Source: Marisa cornuarietis (taxonomy: Eukaryota; Mollusca; Gastropoda; Architaenioglossa; Ampullariidae). Taken from it: a stretch of 64,000 bases of DNA. Numbering within the stretch: position 1 is the stretch's first letter; every line of letters starts with the position of its first letter. The stretch lies in the NCBI GenBank assembly GCA_004794655.1, contig SMMW01000601.1:1313501-1377500 (forward strand). The letters run 5' to 3'. Shown in pieces: positions 1-13,400 of this stretch. The translations under genes and the position numbers were made by a program. Below the pieces are notes generated by a model, which was not told the origin of the DNA, searched no databases, and saw nothing but the letters and a program-made list of their open reading frames with translations.

Positions 1-753
1 ACCCGGATGTCAGGATGCTTAGGATACACACTGCATAAAAACTGACAGTACTAGTAAACCAAAGGGTGTATAGGATGCACATCTGTCGGTCAGTACTATG
101 AGGAAAATGTATATAGCATACACACGAGTTATCGACAAACGACAGAATAGTCGGCAATTAACAGACCTAATGGCGCATAGGATGCTGTAGATTGGCAAGT
201 GGCGTAGTAATTGGTCCAAGTTTATTAAAGATACAAATAAAATGTAAGCATTACTTTACAGCCAGCATCATTAGCGTATAAAAGATGAAAAATAATTTGT
301 TTTGTGACGCAAATATTAGAGCACATATGCCAGCGATATTTCACGCTAGACAAAAAGTATAGCAAGCGTATATATAACTGTGGCAACATCACATGGACGT
401 CACGCCATCTGGTGTCATTCATGACGATGTTATATGATGTATTCAATTTTTCAAATTGAAAAAAACGACTGGTTGAACTTTCTTATTCCTTTCTCTGATC
501 CCTGTTTGCAGAAGTTTCACACAGGAGAGTCTCTGTCGAAAAGGACCGGAGACCTAGATCAGTGGTATCCGTCACCAGTTTAAATGGACTATTTGTTACC
601 AATCTTTAGATCTTAAAGATTTAGGGGAATTAACATCCGTCAAAAAAATTAAACCTGGTCTTAAAGTATTCTTTTACAGTTACTAGCATGTGAGGAGAGC
701 TACATAAAGATATGTAAAGCTAACACTACTCAAATAAAAGCAACGTCACTTAC
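1..753. other. Left-edge intron sequence, no exon found
   Basis: This lies after the phase-1 donor at 753, so it should be intron. I looked on the minus strand for the next membrane exon and saw no acceptor followed by hydrophobic polycystin-like coding sequence. The longest open frames here are short and lack splice support. No repeat family was recognised. Confidence 0.5.
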
Positions 754-955
754 AGGCCCATGCGATGTAAATACACCAGTGAGGGAGGCTCCAAGGCCTC
801 TTGCGATTTGTCTGGCCGTCCAGATGGCGCTGAGCTAGCCGCCCATCGTCCGCATTAACCAGTTCATGCGGCTCCTCCTCATACTGCTTCTTCTGGTGAA
901 AGCTTAGGATTTCCGTAAGGCTTTCCTTGAACTTCCGGAAGCCTGACTTCTTATC
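754..955 (-). CDS. Polycystin-like exon 29: loop and start of TM4
   Basis: This exon has 202 nt, phase 0 to 1, acceptor tttctag and donor GCCT/gtaag. The cytoplasmic loop is rich in Lys and Glu and ends in PWSLPHWCIYIAWA, the conserved entry to TM4. It is the last exon inside the window; the following exon was not found in positions 1-753. Confidence 0.87.
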
Positions 956-1039
956 CTAGAAATACAAAAAGAGATAATGTAGATACTGTTGCAACATCTT
1001 GGCATAAAGGTGTGATAGGAGACATGATAGATATCGCAG

Positions 1040-1101
<62 letters not shown>

Positions 1102-3628
1102 CTGCGTCAAATTAGATAGACAGTCTTGTGTCGCTTAACGACAGACATAGTTTTCCACATCCGCTATCTGCACGCCACCAAATCCTCTAAACGTGCACTA
1201 AAAACACATCTGTTCCACGAACATCATTCCTAACACCAATCAACATACCTTAGTTGTGATTACAGTCAACTGACTAGTCCACCTGCTCGTCTGTCTGTAG
1301 ATTTATGACACTCTCCATCCTTATTGTTTGTTACCTGATTCCTCTTTGTCTTCTATGTTTGTCTTTTTGTTACTTGTCTGCATAGGTTTCAGGAAATGAG
1401 TCGTTAAGTGAGTTCTTCGTCTTTGTGCGAACATCACAGAGATTATAGGTATGTCAGTATAGATGAACAACTTTAAATTTGTGGACGTAGCAATGACCAG
1501 GGATGATGAGAATATGCAAAGATGAACACAGGTGTATCAGTTTTAGAACGGGCTCCTGAGTCACTTTCCATTTGCATGCTCAACTTCAGTCTCTGAGAAG
1601 ACTAGTACTTTTTTGCAAGATCTTTGTCACTCTCTGTCGAAAACTGTAAATATTTTAGCTACTTGCTTAATTGTTGCAGGACTCAAAGAGATGTGGCTGA
1701 AGTCATTTTTGTGCACGCATGGCCACTCACACGAGCACTGGAGCGTGCCACAGACGTACTCACCTGCTTGCCCCAGAGAGCGGATGTGGAGGCGGTATTA
1801 ATGTTCTTCCAGCGGTACTTCTGGCCTCTCTTGGGCTGCGACTGGTTGACCTGCATGACAGTGTTCTTGCACGGGCGGCAGCGGCGAAACAGCAGCACCA
1901 GCAGGAAATTGACCGGGAAGACAATCATTGTACTCATGAAGCTGATGAACACCTGCAGGATGAAGCCACGTGACTTAATGAGTAACTAGCAAACAAGTCA
2001 TTTGGAGGGCTCATAAAAGCTCATAAAAGCGAAGCTTAACGTTTATTAAATGAAAAGCTGTTTGGGTGGGGCATTTTTAGTGACAATAACAGTGATAACA
2101 GATACAGCTGATAAGTGAATTCATACGGAATTAAAAGGAAACGCTCACTTCACTGCATGTTGCGGTCAAAGTAAATTTTGTACCAATGATTGAGTTTCTC
2201 GAAGAATAATGAATTCTATCTATTGTACCAGAAGAATGCATTTAAAACTTAGACTAAGTTAGAGCACAGCTTAACCATGAGAACATGAGTACTTTTTTGG
2301 GATTAACAGTGAATACATGGTGCCGAACAACAGAACGGGTGATACGATGTTTAAGAGCCCGCCGCTCTCTTGCCTATCAAGTCACCTCGGTGTTTAGCAC
2401 AACAACGAATGGGCTCATCCTGTGAAATTATTTTAAAATCAAGGAAGTGACAGTCTGCCAACAAAAATCGTTGTGAAATCTCCTTTTTTTTGCTCATAAC
2501 ATGCAAGAAAGTAAGTAAGTAAGTAAGGACAGAAGAACAAGAAAGAAATGGTTTAAAGATTATTAAAGAAAAATCAGTCGGGCATGTTTCGCAGTCAACC
2601 GTCGACTCACCTGGCCGAGTGTAAACTGAAAGGGCCCCAGCCTGATGCCAGTGGTCTGCGACTGCTTGTCCTCGGTTTTGAACCACATGGCGTTCGTGAT
2701 CATGGTCAGGAAGAGCAGCGACATGCAGCAAGAGATGCGCTGCACGCGGGTGAAGCTGGAGCGTGTAGGACGCGAGAAGACGGAGAACCACAGGTGGTCG
2801 TTGGCCAGCTTCTTGCGCGCGGAGGACGAGAAAAGGTGCTTGAAGGCGATAAGCTCGTTGATGCCTGCAACCGGAAGGATGCGGTCTACCATGCCATCGT
2901 CCTCCTCCACCGCCAGCCAGCGGTCGCACAGGAAATACCATCTAGGGGTAGATAAACAGCAGCAGTTTGCTAATCATCTGAGTGACGGAAATTAACAAAA
3001 CGCACCTTTGATTAACGACAAATGGTTATATCAGATAACGATGCATGTAGCCTTTATTAAACTATATCCCGACTGAATGTAGAAAAAATTTTAAGCATCG
3101 TGATTTGCGTGTTTTTTAATGGGATTGTGTTTTCTTTTATTGTTCGCAGTATATAGACTGCGCATACAACTGTCAACGAAAAACTAGCGCTCGTTTTCTC
3201 GAGTGTTCAGAATACTGAAGAACTCCACAACTTTGAGTTTGTTCAGTTATCAGTAGAAACATGTTGATGAAGAGTTGTCATAGGACAATATGAGTTGTTC
3301 TAGTTGTCGGTTTTCATGGATCAAACTAAAATATTTAGATATTAGTCTGGCGGAAGAGATACTTTTTAATACTCAACTCAGCTGTTATTATCATAGCCAT
3401 GATCATGTTGAAACGAGTTGCTTTCAATTAGTAGAAAGACAGAACTGTTTCTATTGTCCTTTAATGCAATAGGGTTTTGCAGCCAAATCCCACTTGTAAA
3501 ATGATCATACATGACAGCGTCCCCTTCCCCACCAAAGCCCTCAGTTACCAAGGTCCTCGCTTTGCTTTCAAGCAAAATAAACTAACCACCTTCTGTGGAA
3601 GATCAGCCGTTAAACGTCAACAAAAGCA

Positions 3629-3673
<45 letters not shown>

Positions 3674-5755
3674 GAGAGAGGCACGCATGCAAACACACGA
3701 ATGCGCAAAATTAATGTTACCGGAGTACATGAACTCACAAGGGAGGAGTGGAGCCCCGAGTCGCTAAATGAAACGGATGTACAGAAAAAAGAAGGCAAAG
3801 ATAAAAGAACACGGGAAGCATAGAAGTGATTGGCGGCAGCTGACCTCTCGCCAGTTTGCAGATCAGTGACTTGGATCTGATCCAAGTACCAGGACTTGCT
3901 CTTGCCTTTCCCTCCATTGTCGTGCCAGATCCGCATGAAGGTGAGAGCGCCCAGGGGCTCCTCCACGCTCATCACGTAGTTGAAGATGCTGCTCCTGGCC
4001 AGGTGCTGTGAGCACAGGTGGGAAGCTTGTCAAACATCAGACATGAACCTGGCTGTAGGAATCACCTGTCAGTCTATGTCGCTCTGGCCCGTTCTGCGGC
4101 ATCTGCTCGACTGGAAGTATTTGTGCACCTGCATTCTCGCGCAAGGTGTGCTTGCTTGCACGTGCGTGCGGTCTTTTTTTCACGTGGAGTTTGGAGTTGT
4201 GGACAGACAACATGTGTGTGTCTGCATATGTCCTTACACACGCATAGATGAGCGAATCGTGTTATAGATGTATGTGAGCGCTCGTGAGTTTCTCTTTTGT
4301 GAATGCATATATGTATTCCTGTGTATCCACATGAATGCATATGTATGAGCACTCGCATTAAATGGTCTCGTCTGTGTGTGTGTGTGTGTGTGCGCGAAAG
4401 GAAATAAGTCACATAACAGGTGGTATTTATGTACGTTGTATGTGTGTACGTTAGTTGTGGTGTTTGTTCTCTCTTTTCACACAATACTAGTCCTTCTTAC
4501 CCCCTCTTCCCTCTTGCTACTTTACCCATCTTTCTCGGCAGAATTACTATATTTCTCTGTTCCTGTTACTTGATGCCTTTTGTTTTATGTTTCGCCGTCA
4601 GTACTGTCGTTTTCTTTCGTCCCCTTTGTTCTTTATCTACTTAGTCCACGTCTCTTCCCAGTTTTAAGCGCTAAGAGCATGCTCTCTATGAGTGTGAATA
4701 TGCGCTATAAAAATCTTCACTATTATTATTATTATTATTATTTTCCCCTCATTGTTAGCATTTTAGTGATCTGCAAGTCAGTCACGCCTGGAGCTTGTGT
4801 TCGTTATCGTTATCGTTATCATCATCGTCATCTCCAGGGTCGGGTGAAGGTCACTTGTCTTAGCCTTGCTGCACCTTTCTCTTGCCATCGTAGAGTCGCC
4901 GGACTCCGGTGTCTGCCTCATCACCCGATAGGATGAAGCGCACTTGTGAGTCCGTTCCGGCATTCTTACGTATACCCGTGTACACTGCCAGCTGGTAGTG
5001 GTATTTGTCGGACGGCAGGTTGTCCTCTAATGGAATGGCACCCCACTGCAACATTCAGAAGTTAAGACGATCGTGTACCTGTTGGTCTCTTCTGAAATGG
5101 GGAGAGAAAAAAAAATAATTTACACAAAGAAAATGAAAGAAATTCTTAAGTATCATTTTCATTAAGCAAAACCTGAAGAATTTTCACAAGACAGATAATT
5201 ATTTATGATGTCTGTGATTCATACATGGCCGAAGAAAAAATACCTTTATGAGGTCTTTCTTGTCCATGTGTCGCGCCCAAATCACCATGATAATGTACAG
5301 CACGATGAGGGAGATAATCGTGGAGAACACAGCGGCGTTTTCACCTAGGTTATTGAACTTGGCCCAGACATTGGTAAAGTCGATCGTGTTGGGTGGAACC
5401 GCTGCGTCTGAACCGAATGATGTGAGATGCGTGCACAGACACTGGGTTTTCCATCGTGATGTCAGCTGGCCCACCTGAAATAGGAATATTACCCTCTCTG
5501 GTATATCGCACAAGATTTTTAAAACGTATAGAAATGTTGTTTATTACACAGGCATGCTAATCATGAGAAACATTACAAGTGCATGGGTCCATAACGTCTC
5601 TCGCCTGATGACAGCGCTACGTACATTTGGAAGGTGTATCTTTTGTGCGGATCAAAGTTTTTCAGATGTATCATCTTCGACCTTGTGCTCCACACTGTTC
5701 GTCCATTTTCTCTTTAGGTATGCTGCTGTCAGTAAGTCTTCCAATGAGAGAGAGA

Positions 5756-5788
<33 letters not shown>

Positions 5789-8700
5789 TACGCGTGCTTG
5801 CGTGCGCGTTCGTGTATGCGAGAGAGAATATGTGTGAGAAAGAGACTTTGCGCGAGCGTGTGTGTGTATGAGAGAGAATGAGTAAGTGTGGGTATTTTTA
5901 AGAAGAGAGTGTAGGTGTGTATGTGTGCGCGTGAGAGAGAGAGAGACGAGAAGGCGAGGACATTGCAGCTGTCAACCGCTTTTTATTTTGTTGAATCAAG
6001 AACGATGATATGCAGCTTCCCCTCTCCATACCTCACATCCCTCCGAGGACCAGGTGTTGGTCGCCTCATCCCAAAAGCGACAACCAGACACCAGGTTGAT
6101 GAGAGTGTAAGACGTGTTGGACAAGCTGTTGTCAATAGACACCGTCCCCTCTGTCAACAACAAACTTTACTTTTACAAGTGATATCTAGCACAGCCTGAA
6201 TCAGAGAGACAGATGGCGATGACTGACAAACAAATGAATCAACGGAAGAAAACTATACCATAGGACTGAAACACAGCAACGAAAGAAAACATCGCTCTGT
6301 CAACGAAACTGTTAGTGGTTATAATGAACCCAGCCTGAATGAAAAGGACACTGATGAATGAGTTAATAAAGGGATGAATGAATCACTAACCAGAGAGCTG
6401 AAATACAGCCATGATAGATACTGTGGCCCTGTTTAAAACAGAACTGTCATTGTTGATACTGAACTTAACCTGACTGCAACAGCTTACAGACTGAATGACT
6501 AATTAACCACAGAGTACTGCAACTATGCAGTATTTATTTTGCCTGTTTGGGGGCAAACAGAAATGAATACTGCGTTCGAGGTCGTCAGAGGCGCACTGGC
6601 GATCCGGTTCAATACCCGCGTGGCGCAGTTGATCCTTTTGTTGAATGAAGTACATTACCTCTAACAAGGAATGAAAGGTAGCGAGGGAGGGGAGATGGAC
6701 ACCGGCCTCACCAAGAAAAGCTTGTTCCAGGTAAGTGCGACCTCTAAGTCTACAATTACCAAAAGATACGTGAGTACCTTTGCTATATATATACATATAG
6801 TTGCGGGTACAAAATAGGATGTTAACTCACTCAGCAGCTTGATACCAATCCAGTACGTTCCGTTTTCTTTCGTTAGGTTGGCGGGTACTGTGACAGTGTA
6901 CGCCAGCTCCTCCAGAATCTCAGGTGCAAGAGCTTCGAGGCCAGGCACCTGCGCCAAGTGTGAGAGGTCGGGCTTGGGCACGGTGTCCTTGAAGTCGTAG
7001 TACGTCATGTTGGGGAGATCCCCATACTGCAAGTAGACCTCGAATGCTTCGTTTTCACCCTGGGGGCGGACGATTACCTGGAACATCGAAACATGAGACG
7101 AGAACTATCAGGAACATTGAGACAAGATATCTGGATTATCTAGACAGAGCTTACCGGAAATATCGAGACTGGAGCAATCAGTATGAATGGATAGATGGAT
7201 GAATATGGATAAGTATGGAAAGTTAAGGTACGATTGTTTGGACGGTACATAAAATGCAAGCCTGATGGAAGTCTTTGATAGAAGGTAATGAAATATAAGA
7301 GCTACGTAAAGAAAAAATAGTGCGTGCGTGTGAAAGAAAGCCTGTACAAATGTGTGGCCAGTGTGGGCGAAGCGTAAACAACTTCGAGGTATGTCTGTGT
7401 GTGGGGGTTATGTCGAGCCATGTAATCAGCTGTTGCTACAACACTGACAAAATTCTGATAGAATACTGTACTTACGAGACTTGCCCTCCCTCCTACCACA
7501 ACAACGCAGGCTTAAAGCAAGGCACATCAAAAGACGTTCTCTTTTTTAAAACCACTTTGCTTGGGGCGTTTCTTTTACAGTGACAGTGACAGTTCACAGC
7601 ATTTGTCCTGTAATCGGTAATGTTTTCCTTCTACATCTGGCATTTTGCTGGAAGAGCTGAACATTTCTTGCAGGTCCTAAGTGCTTAAGACCACCTTCTT
7701 TCCTTTTGATGTCGGGATTTGTCTCGCTTTTCACATACTCTTCCTCATCTACATCCTCTTCAAAGTCTCCTAGAAACGTCTATCATACTGTATAAAACTC
7801 ACCTGCCTGCTATTCCAGAGTAATTTAGTACTTACGCAGGGTTTTCTTATCAGTGTTGTTTCTCACCACCCAGACAACAAAATCACGCGCATTTCAAAAT
7901 TGAGCACAATACCTGATGAAGAGTTCTGAATTTAACTGATCCGCAAGGCTGTGCACAAGACTGATCGATGTTAGGAAATGAAATTTTCGCCGTTTATAAA
8001 TGACAAGTGTTAAGACTATAAAATCAATCTCTCTCTCTCTCACCGCGAGGATTCATTAGCAAAGAAATCACAAATACGTGCACATTTTGTCATACCTGAA
8101 TTGATGAGTTGTAATCAGTGAGGTTGAGTGGATGATAGTTGAACTGTGCATTTTTGTTGGACACGTCAGTCAGCAGGACAAACAGGCCGGGCTGGTACTT
8201 GGTAGCGTCGCCTGCACGAGATTTTACACTCTGGCAAATCTTCACAAGTCAGTTAATGAAGCAAAAAAAAAAAAAAAACACCCAAACAATACTTCCTAAC
8301 TAGAATAGCAATAGAAACAACGCACTCCCAATTTTCTGCCCACCAGGGGCCAGTTGCACAACACATTTCTAATTTTAAACACTTTTAGGCCTTAACTCTA
8401 TTTAGATAATTAGTTTAAAGTGCACACCTAAATTTTAGTATTTTGAAAACTAAAACTACTTTAAGTAAGATAAAGTTGTTTAAGTCTGACTTTCCGCCCT
8501 GTCAGTACAATTTTTTTGTATGTTCTTGTGCAATGCATCAAAATGGCTAAAAAGAGATTTTGCTTCTTTAGAACAGTTTTAAGGTTTAGAAACGTGTTGT
8601 GCAACTGGCCCCTGGTCTTTTTATACGAGATTTTTCAGCAACGTCACCCCGAAGACCAATGACTTTCTAAGGCACCTAATCCAGCGGTCGGAGGACACAG

Positions 8701-10327
8701 CATCCTCGTCAGTCACCATTTTGGATAGAATTTTCAAGAAGTTTCCAGCACATTCTTTTCTGTTCCAGACTCTAGGTTTGGTTCCCCGTTTCCACCAAAA
8801 GCTTCTTTTACATTCTGCAACCACCATTTCAGTTAGGTTAAAGAAAGGGACAGCTTGAGTCGTTTCACTTGTGAAGCCTGGAAATTACCTCCGGTTCCAA
8901 AACTTTCTTCTCTCGCATAAATCTTCCAGTCACTATGATGTTCCTGAGATGGGGATTATATTTTAATAACCTGGTTGATTGATTGTTGGATTACTGGGAA
9001 GTAAATTTACCTGTCCGCGATTTCGCGTTATAAATAGCGAGAGACTGGGGGACGAAACCGGAGCACCTGGCAAAAAACCCCAACAGCCTGTCCTACGAAC
9101 AGGTGTTACACACAGAGACCTTCCTGAGACGAGATCTAAGCCAAGGACAGTTCAGTTCTCGTTTCAATGGCGACAAGCGAGTAATTAAACTGTTGCACTA
9201 CCAGCACCCCTTTAAAGTTCATTTTTGCCCAAGGAAAATCAAGATAAGTGGTAGATTTACGTGAGAGTAAAATGTTCCTGAACCGGAAGAGAATTTCCAG
9301 GTTTCGCAAGTGAACAGACTCAAGCTGTCACTTTCTTTAAGCTAAGTGAAATGGTGGTTGCGGAAAACTGTGATGCCGTAGATGGCTGTGTAAACTTGTC
9401 AAGGACAGGTTCTCTTCTGATGTTAGTAACTTACGTTCCATCCACAACTCGATCGGCTGCTCTGCATCCTGTACCTGCACTTTCTCGTCGCCACAGCTGT
9501 AACCAAGCGACATCACTCCCTTTCCTACGCTGGACTGCTCTTCTGAGAACGTGTAAGGGTTATCAGAGTCACCTAGGAACTATAAATGAAGACGAAATAA
9601 CAGATATGGCAAAGACAATAAACTGAAATTCGAGACCATTTTCAAGTTAAGCATATTTGTTATTATTTGTTTAAGCATATGATTTATTATCTTGGTGTCA
9701 TCAGGTGTAAGGCCCACTACATTCGCTCGCAGGTCACTACACGATAGACGAAAAGCTTAATACAAGTTGATTACTATTAGCATTACAACAATGCAAACAT
9801 GATTTACATTAACCTTCCTTTTGCTGATCCCGGAAAAATTAAGAATTAATCAAATACTAGTATAATTATTATAATTACAATTATTTTGAGACAGATGCAA
9901 CAGAAATATTAGCAAAGTGCATTTGTGAGGGCCCTTCTTTTCTACAAATTTTGGTATGATAATACCTACCATCGTGTTCAGGCTGGGGCAGTTCCCAATA
10001 CCCGCCAAAACACCGGTTGGCATCTGGAACGAGCCCACTGAGGTGGCCATGACTTGGGTCTTGCTACTTTCATCGACACCTTCACATGAAAGAAAATGAA
10101 AACCGTCCTATGAAGATCGCAGTGATCAGAATTCATCTTTCTAATAGAAAATGATTCACTTGCTTAGATTAGTTTTGTAAGGTTTGAGTTGCCTGTCTGA
10201 TTTATTTCATGGGACAGTGAACGTCTGGAAAGAAATTATGATCTGGTGAGTTGCACACAAAACTGCGCGTAACAGAAATAGAAAAATATTCAGCTCACTC
10301 AAAAAATTGTGCGTGGTTTTGGTGAAA

Positions 10328-10425
<98 letters not shown>

Positions 10426-13400
10426 AATGATTTATACGTGTTTTGGCCTGGCCATCATTCAGTCGTACCAGATGAATTCGTGCCGTTTGCAAGGTCTGCC
10501 ACCGTCACTTTTTGCAACTTCATGGCAAACCGCTGTGTCTCAAAGGCGCGTTCCGTGTTGTCTCCAGCTTTGTTGCTGACGCTATTAGCGACCTTGTTTA
10601 GGGCCGAGTTGCCAGCTCCGGCCACGTCGGCGTCCTGCACAGATGGTAGCACATCTACTGGAATGATGTGTAAAGTACTATAACAACCACCTGATTTAAG
10701 AGAAAAAGTAAGACTGTTCTTGATGTGTATGGAAACAGAATCAAGAAACAAGGATGAGTGCCGACGGAAATTTCAACCACTTAATCGCAAACGCGTTAGA
10801 AGGAGTCCAAAGTCGACGACGCCACGATGACATAAGAAAAGCACTTTCCTACTACTGTCATGTGAATAAGTGATAGATAAGAAAGGACAGGGTGCGACAA
10901 CATATCGACTAGAAGAAGAACGCAAAATTTCGTAAAACTGCAACAAAGTTATTTAAGTGCTGATTTAATCGAGCTTTTGTATGCTAAAAGTGAAAGTCCA
11001 AGTTTACGGACAGTTAGTTTTACAAACCAATAAAACGTATGGGGAGAGAAGTGGATACTCGAGTGGTTAAAGCACCGACTTCTAGACTAGAGGCGTGTAT
11101 AAAAGGCGGTTCGATACCCGTGAGGAGCATTCTGCTTCTTCTAGTTGAACCCGCTGTTGGGTAGGTGCCTGAGTGATTATAGAGTTGGAGAAGAACATGG
11201 AGCGAGTGACAGAAGATAGACTACACTCTTACAAAAATGCTGACGCCGTGTAAAGTGCGAGTTTCTTCTAATAAATGGGTGTTAGCTTTACAAGAAAGAA
11301 GAATTACCTATCTTGATCCGTTGTTTCAAAAATACCAAGCCACACCAAGCCACGTCACCATACCACAAACAAGCACGCAACATTATTCACTATTACCGAA
11401 TCACTGGGCTGGGTGAGCAAATGACCCTGACTTGAAAATACGTGCCTTGTTTTGCTGTTTAACTCTTGTTCATCTCCAGTTCTTGGTGCGTGACTTTCCC
11501 AAACTCACCGTCTGTCGCCGAAGGTCATCTCGGCGCTGTCTCTCTGCGTTCAGCGGTTCCATGTAGATCTCGTAAATGTCATCAGGGTGCTCCAGGTACG
11601 TCATCATATCAAACACACGATCCTGAAGTGAGCTGTCGCCGTCACATTTCATCAAGTTGACATCAGCAGATGTCATACAGGGACAGTTGTTTTGGACTAT
11701 GTCCGATTTCATAACCTGCAGCAGGGAGCATTTATTTGGTATATTGATTTTTATGTCAAGGATGTCTGAATGATCACACCAAGTGTGCGTGAATATAAGA
11801 AGTCATTCTGTTATGCATTGAGCTAAAAATGACATTAACTAAGAAGCATAATTTTAATGAGCTCTGTTAAGTTACATTATACATAAGCAGTTACAATTAA
11901 AAGATATTTCTAATTATCAGGGTCTGGAGTCGTAAGGAGAAAAAACAGATAACCTTGCGGAAGAGGAGGCAGTCGTCAAAGATGTAGGTGAATAATTCAT
12001 CATAGGTGGGGTTGTTTGGCAGCTCTCTAAGCTTTCGAACTGCAACGTCGTAGGGAGAGCCCTGCTCCTCTCTGGGCTGTAGCATCCAATCACTGATGGA
12101 GGAATCTGCCGTGACGACAGACGGAGCTGATGTGGATGTGGTAGCTGTCGTCGCCACTGTAGTTGTGGTGGCGCTAAAAGAGAGCGCGAGAGTAGAGATA
12201 GTGATGCCGCTGATGGTGTAGCCGCTGCTGTCGACGGTGTACGTTCCCTTGCTGGCGGTCGGTAGGACTGTCGTGGTCACCGTCGACGATGCAGTTGTTG
12301 TAGCCTTAGTGGTGAAGGGAGTGGTGGTGTCGTCAAGTGTAATATTTCGGGCAGCCAGAATCTCTGCTACAGTGGTGGTCTCCGGAGAAGCTACAGTGGA
12401 GACTATCTCCCGCGGCGATCTCTTCGACTCCGTTTCCGTAGCCGGAAAAATATTAGCGAGACCTCCTAGGGTTTCTGCGAATAAAGATGTTAAAAGATAA
12501 GGATGAGACTGGGTAAGATTACTAAAAATAACATCACGTTTCCTACAGCACAGTAAAACATAATTCACACCACGGGGAGAAAGACACTATTGCCGAGCAT
12601 TAAATCATATCACACCATACTTATCACTATCACACAAAATCACTGTCACACCACAAGTGTCATTCCATTTCATTTTCACACCACAAAAGTGACGCACAAT
12701 AGCACAATGTCACACCATATCATTGTCACAACAGTTCAAAATAGCACTAACAAACCATGATCTGTCAACCTCAAGACTGGTCCACCACAAGAGCGTTCTG
12801 CTGCAAAACCATTCTATCACAAAACTGTCACACCAACGATACTACAGTCAAATGATACCCTCACCACCAAGGCACCACAACACTGCTGCACAACATTATC
12901 TCGCATCACGCTACATCTAACCAACAAGTCGATTCTTAATCCCGTAAATATTGACGAATGTTTGACGAAGCTTTGTCAAAGCTTGTACATGACGGCTACC
13001 GGGAAAAATACGTAACTTGGCTAAAATTGGTCAAACGGTCGTCCATATTTGTGTTTTTAAGAATGCCCTCGAAGCCATCTCACACGAATACCACGTGACA
13101 TTACAATCTCTCCGCTCATCGGCTCCCCCACGGTTACAACATCACTGCCTCACATGCACTCACCTCCAGCGAGGGAGGAGGCATCGTCCACTGTCGCATC
13201 CTCCATGCCACTGGTAACGTTGGCAAGGGACAGGAATGCACCAGCTGCGGAAGCCTGTTAAAGGAACATTCAAGATTCTTGTGAACACCAGCTAATCGCT
13301 TCTATTCTCATCAAATCTAGACACCTGTCCCTTAAACACAGGCATGCTTAACCGTTATTGCTGAGAGGTGACACAATTAAAGCGCAGCTCTTGCTACTGT

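Noticed and set aside
904..1110. Open frames of poly-Thr/His, poly-Cys/Val or poly-Pro/His across CA/GT and trinucleotide tracts (also 3477, 10207, 16506, 25316, 28851)
   Set aside because: They are translations of microsatellites with no start context, splice sites or family match.
1624..1989. Plus-strand 121-residue frame over polycystin exon 28
   Set aside because: It is the antisense shadow of a conserved minus-strand exon.
6575..6635. B-box-like GGTTCAATACC near 6607 as a tRNA or SINE
   Set aside because: No convincing A box or acceptor stem; left uncalled.
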